From NCBI GenBank assembly GCA_030618945.1, contig JAUXCI010000006.1, forward strand, positions 1 to 22,027: a stretch of 22,027 nt of DNA, written 5' to 3'. The notes below the pieces were generated by a model, which worked only from the letters and a program-made list of their open reading frames with translations, was not told the origin of the DNA and searched no databases. This document shows positions 1 to 6,586 of the stretch, piece by piece. A program made the position numbers and the translations under genes. Position 1 is the stretch's first letter. Each line of letters opens with the position of its first letter. The stretch comes from Flavobacteriaceae bacterium. Lineage in GTDB: Bacteria > Bacteroidota > Bacteroidia > Flavobacteriales > Flavobacteriaceae.

Positions 1-398
1 AAAATAAGCACAAATAATGGGTGTATAATAAAACGACGGATGTAAAAAGCAAAAAGATAGCCATGTGCCAGTTCTCCTTTAAGAATAATAAAAAATGTGA
101 CGGTCAAAACCACAAAGGAAAGAACATAAAATTTAATTGAAAACAGGACGAAATTCCGATTCTGGAAAGCAACGTATATGATCAATAGCGAAATAATACT
201 GTTCAATGCGTATCTGAAAAAAAGATTAATCAAAAGTTTAGAGCCGCTAAACACTGGAATAGTTTCATATAAATAATCATTCCTGAAATACTGAATAAAC
301 GGATCATAAAATAAGGTATTAGCAAATGCCCTCACCATTACCAAGGCAAAAAAGAGCACTATGATTAAGATGATTCTGTATTTTTTATCCAGTTGCAT
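1..398 (-). CDS. Exosortase F system-associated membrane protein (C-terminus cut by window edge)
   Basis: An open frame of 132 codons starts at the ATG at 398 and runs off the left edge without a stop, so the C-terminus is missing. It begins MQLDKKYRII and is strongly hydrophobic, with about three membrane segments: residues 8-25, a segment near 60-76, and one near 85-103. A motif like YDPFIQYF lies near residue 31 and an FYIRRFIIHP motif lies near the window edge. This pattern fits the small family found next to xrtF in Flavobacteria (exosortase F system-associated protein), whose molecular role is unknown. Its ATG lies inside the last codons of xrtF (14-nt overlap in another frame), so the two are almost certainly co-transcribed and translationally coupled. 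The family call rests on neighbour and motif recall, not on a search. Confidence 0.8.
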   Translation of the reverse strand, partial: MQLDKKYRIILIIVLFFALVMVRAFANTLFYDPFIQYFRNDYLYETIPVFSGSKLLINLFFRYALNSIISLLIIYVAFQNRNFVLFSIKFYVLSFVVLTVTFFIILKGELAHGYLFAFYIRRFIIHPLFVLI

Positions 399-933
399 TC
401 TTGTTCAATTTAGAAAAATACTTTACCCATGTAACCCATAACATAAAGGTAAGTCCATAAATAATAGATGGAAATACCAGATCGTGTAAAATCGCCTGAT
501 ATTCAGGAAATTTACTGTATAATATGCTTATTGCAATGATTCGAAGTATATTGACCACATAAATAAGCAGGCCTCCAAACAGACCAAATAACACAGTGCT
601 TTTCAAAGATCCGGAAAAAGCTATAATAAAAGACAAAAACAAAATGATAATACTAACCGAACTGCATCCTTCAATTATACGGGAAACATATTCTCCGTTA
701 AGAAAATATTTTATTGAGAGTTCCTCCGAGTGCTGTTCGATTTCGGCATCATAACCCAACATCTTAGATATGAAGTATACGTGCTCTGCTACAGTACTTG
801 TAATAGGTGAACACACAAAGATATCGGTTTTTTTTTGCGTTTGATTTAAATAAAAAGAATATGCGCCGAACAGAATAAAGTAGGTTGCAAAAAATTTTAC
901 TAAAAAAACGATTATGGCTTTATTCTTATTCAA
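385..933 (-). CDS. xrtF: Exosortase family protein XrtF
   Basis: This is an integral membrane cysteine protease/transpeptidase-like protein of 182 residues, the usual size for XrtF. The three residues expected for exosortase catalysis are visible: Cys90 in EGCSSVSI, Arg131 in NILRI and His150 in LHDLVFP, each next to or inside hydrophobic segments. Membrane spans lie around residues 8-28, 92-108, 112-138 and 152-172. Exosortases are thought to cut a C-terminal sorting signal from exported proteins; the target of XrtF in Flavobacteria is not established. The frame opens with TTG: an in-frame TAA lies two codons upstream and there is no ATG that would keep the conserved N-terminus, so TTG is the likely start. 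A TAAATTTG sequence at 964-957 on this strand could be its -7 promoter box, but no good -33 box is present. It is read divergently from the GAF remnant. Confidence 0.9.
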   Translation of the reverse strand: MNKNKAIIVFLVKFFATYFILFGAYSFYLNQTQKKTDIFVCSPITSTVAEHVYFISKMLGYDAEIEQHSEELSIKYFLNGEYVSRIIEGCSSVSIIILFLSFIIAFSGSLKSTVLFGLFGGLLIYVVNILRIIAISILYSKFPEYQAILHDLVFPSIIYGLTFMLWVTWVKYFSKLNKNATG

Positions 934-983
934 AGATTAGATAATTTTATCGCCATCAAATTTATAAGAAAGTTTTAGATATA

Positions 984-1139
984 ATGGGTTTGAATAATAA
1001 AATTACCCAAATAATTGATCAGGGTATACCCATTGAACAAAAATTACAAGAAATCTGTGATTTACTCAAACAAAGTATAGCACATTACCATTGGGTAGGA
1101 TTCTCATTCAGGGTCCATCCTGATTTTGATAATCAATGA
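984..1139 (+). pseudogene. GAF-domain protein, N-terminal remnant only
   Basis: A 51-codon frame starts MGLNNKITQI and continues through QKLQEICDLLKQ and HYHWVGF. This matches the start of the roughly 150-residue GAF-domain protein (free-methionine-sulfoxide-reductase-like) that often sits beside xrtF in Flavobacteria, where the text continues WVGFYF and then through the whole GAF fold. Here similarity stops at about residue 40 (base 1103). The last 11 codons simply read the opposite strand of the MFS gene end before a TGA at 1137. No C-terminal GAF part was found at the far side of the MFS gene (2310-2502) in any frame. I infer a gene broken by insertion or replacement, not a functional short protein. 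Confidence 0.65.
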
Positions 1140-2309
1140 AGATATAATGGTGATTGCGGCGATAAAACCAATTGAAGCATTAATTCCAAAGGCGTCAGCG
1201 ATCAGCCCTGTTAAAATGGCACCAATGGCATAACCTGAATCTCTCCACAGCCTAAAAATTCCAATGCTTTCAGCTCTTTGTCGAGGATTGGTAAAGGCAG
1301 CAATACCTGCCAGAAAAGTGGGGTAAACCATAGCTGTACCAACTCCCAATAATGCTGACAAGACAATGAAATGAGAAAACTGGCTGGCAAAAATCATAAG
1401 ACATAGCGCCACCCCCTGAATAAACATGCCCCAGAATAGCAAGCCCTTTTTTGGAAGTATATCAGCCAGCTTACCAGTAAATAATTGCCCGATCCCCCAA
1501 ACCGTCGGATACACTGCCACTACAAAACCAATTTGTTTCAGATCAAAACCCATTCCAGCCAAAAGGATAGGAAAGAGTCCCCAAATCATCCCATCATTAA
1601 GATTATTGACCATTCCGGCCTGTGAAATCGACCCAAGATTATTATTAGTTAAAGAGGTTTCCAAAAAAATCCTTTTCATCATAGGTTTAGTGCTGTCTTT
1701 AGACTCTAGTGCAACGTGGTGCTTTGTGTCCTGAATAAAGAAGATTGAGAAAATCAATCCTAAGACTGAAATCACTATCCCTATATAAAACGGGTAAGGG
1801 ATCAACCCATAATTCGCGGCCACCCAGCCCGTTAAAAAGGCCACCCCTCCTACTGCAAGGTAACCGGCGGCTTCATTAAACCCCATGGCAAGTCCTCTGT
1901 CTTTTTCTCCCACCAGATCTATTTTCATTACAACGGTGCTCGACCAGGTGAGGCCCTGATTAATTCCCAAAAGCAAATTAGCAAATACTATCCATGACCA
2001 GCTTGGAGCGTAAATAAGAATAAATGGTATGGGTAAGGCAATTATCCATCCCAGGATCAATAAGTTCTTTCTGCCCAGTCTATCGGCCAGAGCCCCAGTG
2101 AAATAATTCGTAATAGCCTTGGAAACACCAAAAATGACAATAAAAGACAGTATTACAGTTTTTGCCTCTAACTCATATATATCCTCAGCCAGCTGGGGTA
2201 AGATAGTTCTCTCTAGACCCACCATTCCACCAACAAATACATTGACAATGACTAACAATAGAAATTGCTTCCAGTTATTGCCTAAACCAAGTTTGATTTC
2301 CTTTGCCAA
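1104..2309 (-). CDS. Major facilitator superfamily transporter (DHA1-like efflux permease)
   Basis: This is a 401-residue polytopic membrane protein with the pattern of about 12 spans typical of MFS carriers. The signature motif A is clear in the loop after span 2 (residues 72-82, GALADRLGRKN). The second half has a weaker repeat (GKLADILPKKG) at the equivalent place, as expected from the internal duplication of the family. Its substrate cannot be told from sequence; sugar or drug export are both possible. The frame opens with TTG at 2309; an in-frame stop lies upstream with no ATG between, so TTG is the only reasonable full-length start. A TATCTTTG box at 2350-2343 on this strand could be the -7 promoter element. 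The gene lies between xrtF/GAF and purH and its end coincides with the break in the GAF gene, suggesting acquisition at this site. Confidence 0.88.
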   Translation of the reverse strand: MAKEIKLGLGNNWKQFLLLVIVNVFVGGMVGLERTILPQLAEDIYELEAKTVILSFIVIFGVSKAITNYFTGALADRLGRKNLLILGWIIALPIPFILIYAPSWSWIVFANLLLGINQGLTWSSTVVMKIDLVGEKDRGLAMGFNEAAGYLAVGGVAFLTGWVAANYGLIPYPFYIGIVISVLGLIFSIFFIQDTKHHVALESKDSTKPMMKRIFLETSLTNNNLGSISQAGMVNNLNDGMIWGLFPILLAGMGFDLKQIGFVVAVYPTVWGIGQLFTGKLADILPKKGLLFWGMFIQGVALCLMIFASQFSHFIVLSALLGVGTAMVYPTFLAGIAAFTNPRQRAESIGIFRLWRDSGYAIGAILTGLIADAFGINASIGFIAAITIISSLIIKIRMDPE

Positions 2310-2342
2310 TTTATATAAACTGTTATATTATACTTTCATATT

Positions 2343-2350
2343 CAAAGATA
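2343..2350 (-). promoter_or_regulatory. Possible -7 promoter box for the MFS gene
   Basis: TATCTTTG on the minus strand matches the Bacteroidetes -7 consensus TAnnTTTG and would place transcription start about 25-30 nt before the TTG start codon. No TTG is found at the usual 19-21 nt upstream, so support is only partial. Confidence 0.3.
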
Positions 2351-2361
2351 ATCTTTCAGAA

Positions 2362-2457
2362 TTAATCATCGTTTGACTGAGCACAAATATCATCATGAGC
2401 ATCAGCATCGAACTCAGGTTTAAAATGCGTATTTAATTTGATAGATCTGTTGTTCAT
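2362..2457 (-). other. Small ORF of 31 codons upstream of the MFS gene, coding status uncertain
   Basis: An ATG at 2457 opens a 31-codon frame on the minus strand that begins MNNRSIKLNTHF, passes through KPEFDADAHDD and ends QSNDD at a TAA. It is rich in Asp and His. It lies 52 nt before the MFS start on the same strand, in the purH upstream region. It could be a leader peptide, the tail of a lost gene, or chance. The Asp/His run comes from a low-complexity CAT/CAG-like stretch, which weakens the case. I do not recognise it. Confidence 0.2.
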
Positions 2458-2502
2458 CAAGATGTGTTTTCTTACTTTTGGGACAAAACTCAAACAAATA
2501 CC

Positions 2503-4035
2503 ATGAGCACGAAGAAAAAAGTTAAGTCGGCCTTAATTTCGGTCTTTCACAAAGATGGGTTAGCACCTATTGTGAAAAAATTAAATGAACTCGGAGTAAC
2601 TATTTTTTCTACGGGAGGAACTGAAAAATTCATTAAAGATATGGGCATCCCTGTGGTGCCAGTTGAAGAACTCACTTCTTACCCATCAATTCTTGGAGGG
2701 AGAGTTAAAACCTTGCATCCAAAAGTTTTTGGTGGCATATTAGGCCGTCGTGATAATAATAATGATTTGTCTCAATTGTCTGAATATAAAATTCCTGAAA
2801 TTGATATCGTAATTGTAGACCTTTATCCTTTTGAAAAAACGGTTACCAGCGGTGCCTTGGAACAGGATATAATAGAAAAGATAGATATTGGTGGCATCTC
2901 CTTGATCAGAGCAGCTGCAAAGAATTTCAAAGACGTCATTTGTGTTTCAAGCATGAATCAATACGATGAATTTTTAGAAATTCTTTCAGAAGGTAAAGGT
3001 GAGATCAGTTTGGAGACAAGAAGGAATTTTGCAGCCAAAGCCTTTGCTGTTTCAAGTCATTATGATACTGCAATTTTTAAATATCTCAACCTTGAGGAAA
3101 ATGAGCTTGAATTCAGAGAAAGCTTTAACCATGCTCAGGCTTTGAGATACGGTGAAAATCCACATCAAAAAGGCTACTTTTATGGCAAGCTGTCTGAACT
3201 TTTTGATAAATTACACGGCAAAGAATTATCGTATAACAATTTACTCGATGTTGACGCCGCGGTAAATCTTATGAATGAATTCAAAGGTGAGGCCCCTACT
3301 TTTGCTATTTTAAAACATAATAATGCCTGCGGATTAGCACAGAGAAACACCATAGAACAAGCCTATATTGCAGCTTTGGCAGGAGACCCAGTGTCAGCTT
3401 TCGGAGGGGTCCTTATTGCAAATACCACTATCAATGTTAAAACAGCTGAAGAAATTCATAAATTATTTTGTGAAGTTGTAATTGCTCCAGCCTATGACTC
3501 AGAGGCTTTAGAAATTTTAAAAGGAAAAAAGAATCGGATCATTTTGGTTCAAAAAGATATTACAATGCCTGTCGTTAATTTTAGAACGGCATTAAACGGT
3601 GTGCTTTCACAAGAGAAAGATAGTATTACTGACCAAAAGTCGGCATTGAAACAGGTCACTAAGCTGGCTCCCAATGAAAACGAAACAAGTGATCTGTTGT
3701 TTGCATCTAAAATATGTAAAAACACTAAATCAAACACCATAGTTATTGTTAAAAACAAGCAATTGTTTGCAAGCGGTACGGGTCAAACATCAAGGGTCGA
3801 CGCATTAAACCAAGCCATTACTAAGGCCAATCATTTTGGCTTCGACCTCAAGGGTTCCGTTATGGCCAGTGATGCATTTTTCCCTTTTCCGGATTGTGTG
3901 GAAATTGCTGATAAGGCAGGAGTTGTTTCTGTTATTCAACCAGGTGGGTCCATAAAAGACCAATTATCAATCGATTATTGCGACAATAACAATATTTCAA
4001 TGGTCATAACTGGCACCAGACATTTTAAGCATTAA
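2503..4035 (+). CDS. purH: Bifunctional AICAR transformylase / IMP cyclohydrolase
   Basis: PurH catalyses the last two steps of purine synthesis: formyl transfer from 10-formyl-THF to AICAR, then ring closure to IMP. The N-terminal cyclohydrolase (methylglyoxal-synthase-like) domain shows STGGTE (about residues 36-41) and LGGRVKTLHP (64-73). The transformylase domain shows ALRYGENPHQ (213-222), the catalytic KHNNACG (271-277), GQTSRVDA, SDAFFPFPD and the terminal GTRHFKH. From the ATG at 2503 (MSTKKK) the protein is 510 residues, the usual length. The frame is open 13 codons further upstream to a GTG at 2464, but those codons do not resemble the family. No purine riboswitch was recognised upstream. 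It is followed by a 173-nt gap and then mreB on the same strand. Confidence 0.96.
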   Translation: MSTKKKVKSALISVFHKDGLAPIVKKLNELGVTIFSTGGTEKFIKDMGIPVVPVEELTSYPSILGGRVKTLHPKVFGGILGRRDNNNDLSQLSEYKIPEIDIVIVDLYPFEKTVTSGALEQDIIEKIDIGGISLIRAAAKNFKDVICVSSMNQYDEFLEILSEGKGEISLETRRNFAAKAFAVSSHYDTAIFKYLNLEENELEFRESFNHAQALRYGENPHQKGYFYGKLSELFDKLHGKELSYNNLLDVDAAVNLMNEFKGEAPTFAILKHNNACGLAQRNTIEQAYIAALAGDPVSAFGGVLIANTTINVKTAEEIHKLFCEVVIAPAYDSEALEILKGKKNRIILVQKDITMPVVNFRTALNGVLSQEKDSITDQKSALKQVTKLAPNENETSDLLFASKICKNTKSNTIVIVKNKQLFASGTGQTSRVDALNQAITKANHFGFDLKGSVMASDAFFPFPDCVEIADKAGVVSVIQPGGSIKDQLSIDYCDNNNISMVITGTRHFKH

Positions 4036-4102
4036 GAATAAAAAACATGGTTTAATTAATTTACACCCCCTCATTTATTGTTAATTTTCTTCTTGAATCC
4101 AC

Positions 4103-4132
4103 GGTCTAAAATACTTTCAACTATTTTAGACC
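4103..4132. repeat. 11-bp perfect inverted repeat between purH and mreB
   Basis: Arms GGTCTAAAATA (4103-4113) and TATTTTAGACC (4122-4132) are exactly complementary around an 8-base loop. Allowing one mismatch adds three more pairs (CCA/TGG) at the base. There is no T-run right after the 3' arm on either strand, so it is not a standard rho-independent terminator. It ends six bases before the likely mreB -33 region. It may be an operator, a terminator of another type for purH, or an RNA hairpin. Confidence 0.7.
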
Positions 4133-4138
4133 ATGGGC

Positions 4139-4168
4139 TTTAAGAATAGGCTAAATTTATTACATTTG
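4139..4168 (+). promoter_or_regulatory. Predicted promoter of the mre operon
   Basis: TACATTTG (4161-4168) matches the Bacteroidetes -7 consensus TAnnTTTG. TTT at 4139-4141 (consensus TTG) lies exactly 19 nt upstream. This would start transcription around 4175, about 34 nt before the mreB ATG. Confidence 0.5.
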
Positions 4169-4208
4169 TGACATTCACAATACAAACAAGTTAATACGAT
4201 ATCATTTT

Positions 4209-5237
4209 ATGGGGTTTTTTGACTTTATGACAGAAGATATTGCAATCGATCTAGGGACTGCAAATACTTTAATCATTCACAAGGGAAAAGTTGTAGTTGA
4301 TAGTCCATCAATTGTAGCAATGGACAGAACTACAAATAAAATAATTGCTATTGGTCACCGGGCCAATCAAATGCAAGGCAAGACCCACGAAAATATTAAG
4401 ACGATCAGGCCATTAAGAGATGGGGTAATTGCAGATTTTGAAGCCTCCGAACAGATGATTCGCGAGTTCATCAAAAATATTCCAACCATAAAAAAGCGAT
4501 TTTTCAGGCCGTCTCTAAGGATGGTCATTTGTATTCCTTCGGGCATCACAGAGGTTGAAAAAAGAGCGGTTAGAGATTCTGCTGAACAGATGAACGCAAA
4601 AGATATCTATTTGATCTATGAACCTATGGCAGCAGCTATTGGTATTGGTATTGATATCATGCAACCTAAAGGGAATATGATCATTGATATCGGGGGAGGT
4701 ACAACTGAAATTGCCGTTATCGCTTTAAGTGGTATTGTGTGCGACAAATCCGTAAAGGTAGCTGGGGATGTTTTTACCAGCGACATTTCCATGTATTTGA
4801 GAACTCAGCACAATTTATATATCGGAGAAACTACCGCGGAAAAAATAAAAATCCAAATTGGTGCCGCTACTGAAGAACTTGAAACACCACCAGATGATCT
4901 ATCGATTCAGGGTCGGGATTTGCTAAGTGGTAAACCTAAACAAATTGAATTGTCATATAGAGAAATCGCCAAGGCCTTGGAAAAATCTATTTTGCGAATT
5001 GAAGATGCTGTGATGGAAACGCTTTCCCAAACTCCTCCAGAATTGGCGGCTGACATTTACAATACAGGAATATATCTAGCCGGAGGAGGGTCCATGCTTC
5101 GAGGATTAGACAGGAGGTTATCCCGTAAAACAGATCTGCCAGTTTATGTAGCGGAAGATCCGCTAAGAGCAGTAGTAAGAGGAACAGGAATTGCTTTAAA
5201 GGATATTGAAAAATATAAAAGTGTTTTAATGAAGTAG
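4209..5237 (+). CDS. mreB: Rod shape-determining actin homologue MreB
   Basis: MreB is a bacterial actin that polymerises on the inner membrane and directs where the elongasome inserts new wall. The actin-fold nucleotide-binding motifs are present: phosphate 1 DLGTAN (residues 14-19), EPMAAAIG (138-145) and phosphate 2 DIGGGTTE (160-167), with LAGGGS and RGLD near 290-302. At 342 residues it is of normal length and complete. The N-terminal MGFFDF is short and hydrophobic, as in other MreB proteins that contact the membrane. The ATG at 4209 lies 41 nt after a good -7 box. It is first of a five-gene run (mreB, mreC, mreD, mrdA, rodA) covering 5.5 kb, with 16 nt to mreC. Confidence 0.97.
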   Translation: MGFFDFMTEDIAIDLGTANTLIIHKGKVVVDSPSIVAMDRTTNKIIAIGHRANQMQGKTHENIKTIRPLRDGVIADFEASEQMIREFIKNIPTIKKRFFRPSLRMVICIPSGITEVEKRAVRDSAEQMNAKDIYLIYEPMAAAIGIGIDIMQPKGNMIIDIGGGTTEIAVIALSGIVCDKSVKVAGDVFTSDISMYLRTQHNLYIGETTAEKIKIQIGAATEELETPPDDLSIQGRDLLSGKPKQIELSYREIAKALEKSILRIEDAVMETLSQTPPELAADIYNTGIYLAGGGSMLRGLDRRLSRKTDLPVYVAEDPLRAVVRGTGIALKDIEKYKSVLMK

Positions 5238-5253
5238 ATTCTGATCAAATATT

Positions 5254-6084
5254 ATGCAACAAATTATTTCATTCCTTTACAAGAATAAATTATTTATCTT
5301 GTTTTTGTTGCTTGAGGTTCTTGCCACCGTTTTTACGATTCAAAGCCATTCCTTTCACAAAAGTAAATTTGTAAACTCAGCAAATTTTGTGTCCGGCGGA
5401 GTCTATAACAAAATCAATAATTTCAAGGAATTTTTGCTGCTCAAAAAAGAAAACGAACGTCTGTCTGAAGAAAATGTTTATTTAAAAAATTTATTAAACG
5501 TTCAGGATAAGAGCGTCGTTGAAATAGACGAGGTGCACATTGACACTGTTAATTACAGTCAAAAATACAGTTACACAAGTGCCAAGGTAATCAACAACAA
5601 TTACAGAAAAAACAATAATTATTTAACCATCAACAGGGGGGCTAACAGCGGATTGGAATCTGATCTCGGTGTAATCAATAGTAAAGGCATCGTTGGAATC
5701 ACAAAAAGTGTATCCTCAAATTATGCTACGGTACTTTCCATTTTAAATGTAAATTCAAGGATAAATGCCAAATTACTTAACAGTGATCATTACGGAAGTT
5801 TAAATTGGGACAATATTGATTACAACACGGTTCAGCTACTTGACATTCCCATACAAGCTTCTGTTTATGTGGGTGATACGGTTGTTACCGGAGGAAAATC
5901 AACAATTTTTCCAGAAGGCATTCCGATTGGCGTGATTAAAGAATTCAAAACGCTGAACAATAATTATGATTATATCCATGTAACGCTATTTAATGATATG
6001 AGTTCAATCGGTTTTGTTCAAGTCATTAAGAATTTTGACAAATTAGAAATTCAAAATCTGGAAGAAAAATCAACAAATGAATAG
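5254..6084 (+). CDS. mreC: Rod shape-determining protein MreC
   Basis: MreC is a bitopic membrane protein whose periplasmic part binds and activates PBP2. Visible here are a cytoplasmic N-terminus, one membrane span (residues about 11-29), a coiled coil (about 52-84, rich in K, E and L: FKEFLLLKKENERLSEENV), then a beta-rich domain with ITINRG-like (LTINRGANSGL, about 125), GVINSKGIVG and VVTGGKSTIFPEGIPIG. These are hallmark segments of the MreC C-terminal double beta-barrel. The length of 276 residues is normal for Bacteroidetes. Its end overlaps the start of mreD by 8 nt, indicating coupled translation. Confidence 0.94.
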   Translation: MQQIISFLYKNKLFILFLLLEVLATVFTIQSHSFHKSKFVNSANFVSGGVYNKINNFKEFLLLKKENERLSEENVYLKNLLNVQDKSVVEIDEVHIDTVNYSQKYSYTSAKVINNNYRKNNNYLTINRGANSGLESDLGVINSKGIVGITKSVSSNYATVLSILNVNSRINAKLLNSDHYGSLNWDNIDYNTVQLLDIPIQASVYVGDTVVTGGKSTIFPEGIPIGVIKEFKTLNNNYDYIHVTLFNDMSSIGFVQVIKNFDKLEIQNLEEKSTNE

Positions 6085-6583
6085 GGAAAATATAAATAGT
6101 GCCTTGTTATTTATAGGATTGATTTTGATTCAGGTCATCGTACTGAACAACATCAACTTCCTGGGATATATTAATCCTTTCTTTTACATTTTCTTTATAT
6201 TTTTATATCCAATCAGAAAAGATGACGCTACTTTATTACTTTTAAGTTTCTTTCTGGGCTTGTTTATAGATGTTTTTTCAGACTCAGGGGGAATTAATGC
6301 TGCAGCCACGCTTTTTATAGCTTTTATAAGAATACCCGTACTGCAAAGTGTTATAGGAAAAAGAGAAATTGACTATGGCTCAGTGACCCTGTTTAAACTA
6401 CCTTTTCCTAAAATGTTTCTTTATGTTGTTATCCTTACTTTCGTACATCATTTCATCATATTTGGGATGGAGTACTTTAAATGGAGTAAATTTGATATCA
6501 TTTTCATCAAAACCTTATTAACAAGTATATTTACCATTATATTGATCATGATAAGTTTCACCTTTGTCATGCGAAAAAGATAA
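6077..6583 (+). CDS. mreD: Rod shape-determining protein MreD
   Basis: This is a 168-residue, very hydrophobic protein with about five to six membrane spans. The sequence FLLGLFIDVFSDSGGINAAATLFIAF-like region (near residues 55-80) contains the conserved D-GG-AA pattern of MreD, a membrane partner of MreC and RodA. Sequence conservation in MreD is low, so position between mreC and the PBP2 gene is the main support. It starts within the last codons of mreC, and only 3 nt separate it from the next gene. Confidence 0.92.
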   Translation: MNRENINSALLFIGLILIQVIVLNNINFLGYINPFFYIFFIFLYPIRKDDATLLLLSFFLGLFIDVFSDSGGINAAATLFIAFIRIPVLQSVIGKREIDYGSVTLFKLPFPKMFLYVVILTFVHHFIIFGMEYFKWSKFDIIFIKTLLTSIFTIILIMISFTFVMRKR

Positions 6584-6586
6584 AAA

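Noticed and set aside
1426..1734. A 102-codon plus-strand frame opposite the MFS gene
   Set aside because: It is the complement of a well-supported membrane protein gene and shows no domain of its own.
2464..2502. Upstream GTG start extending purH by 13 codons
   Set aside because: The extra residues do not match PurH, whose homologues start MS-x-KK; the ATG at 2503 gives the normal 510-residue length.
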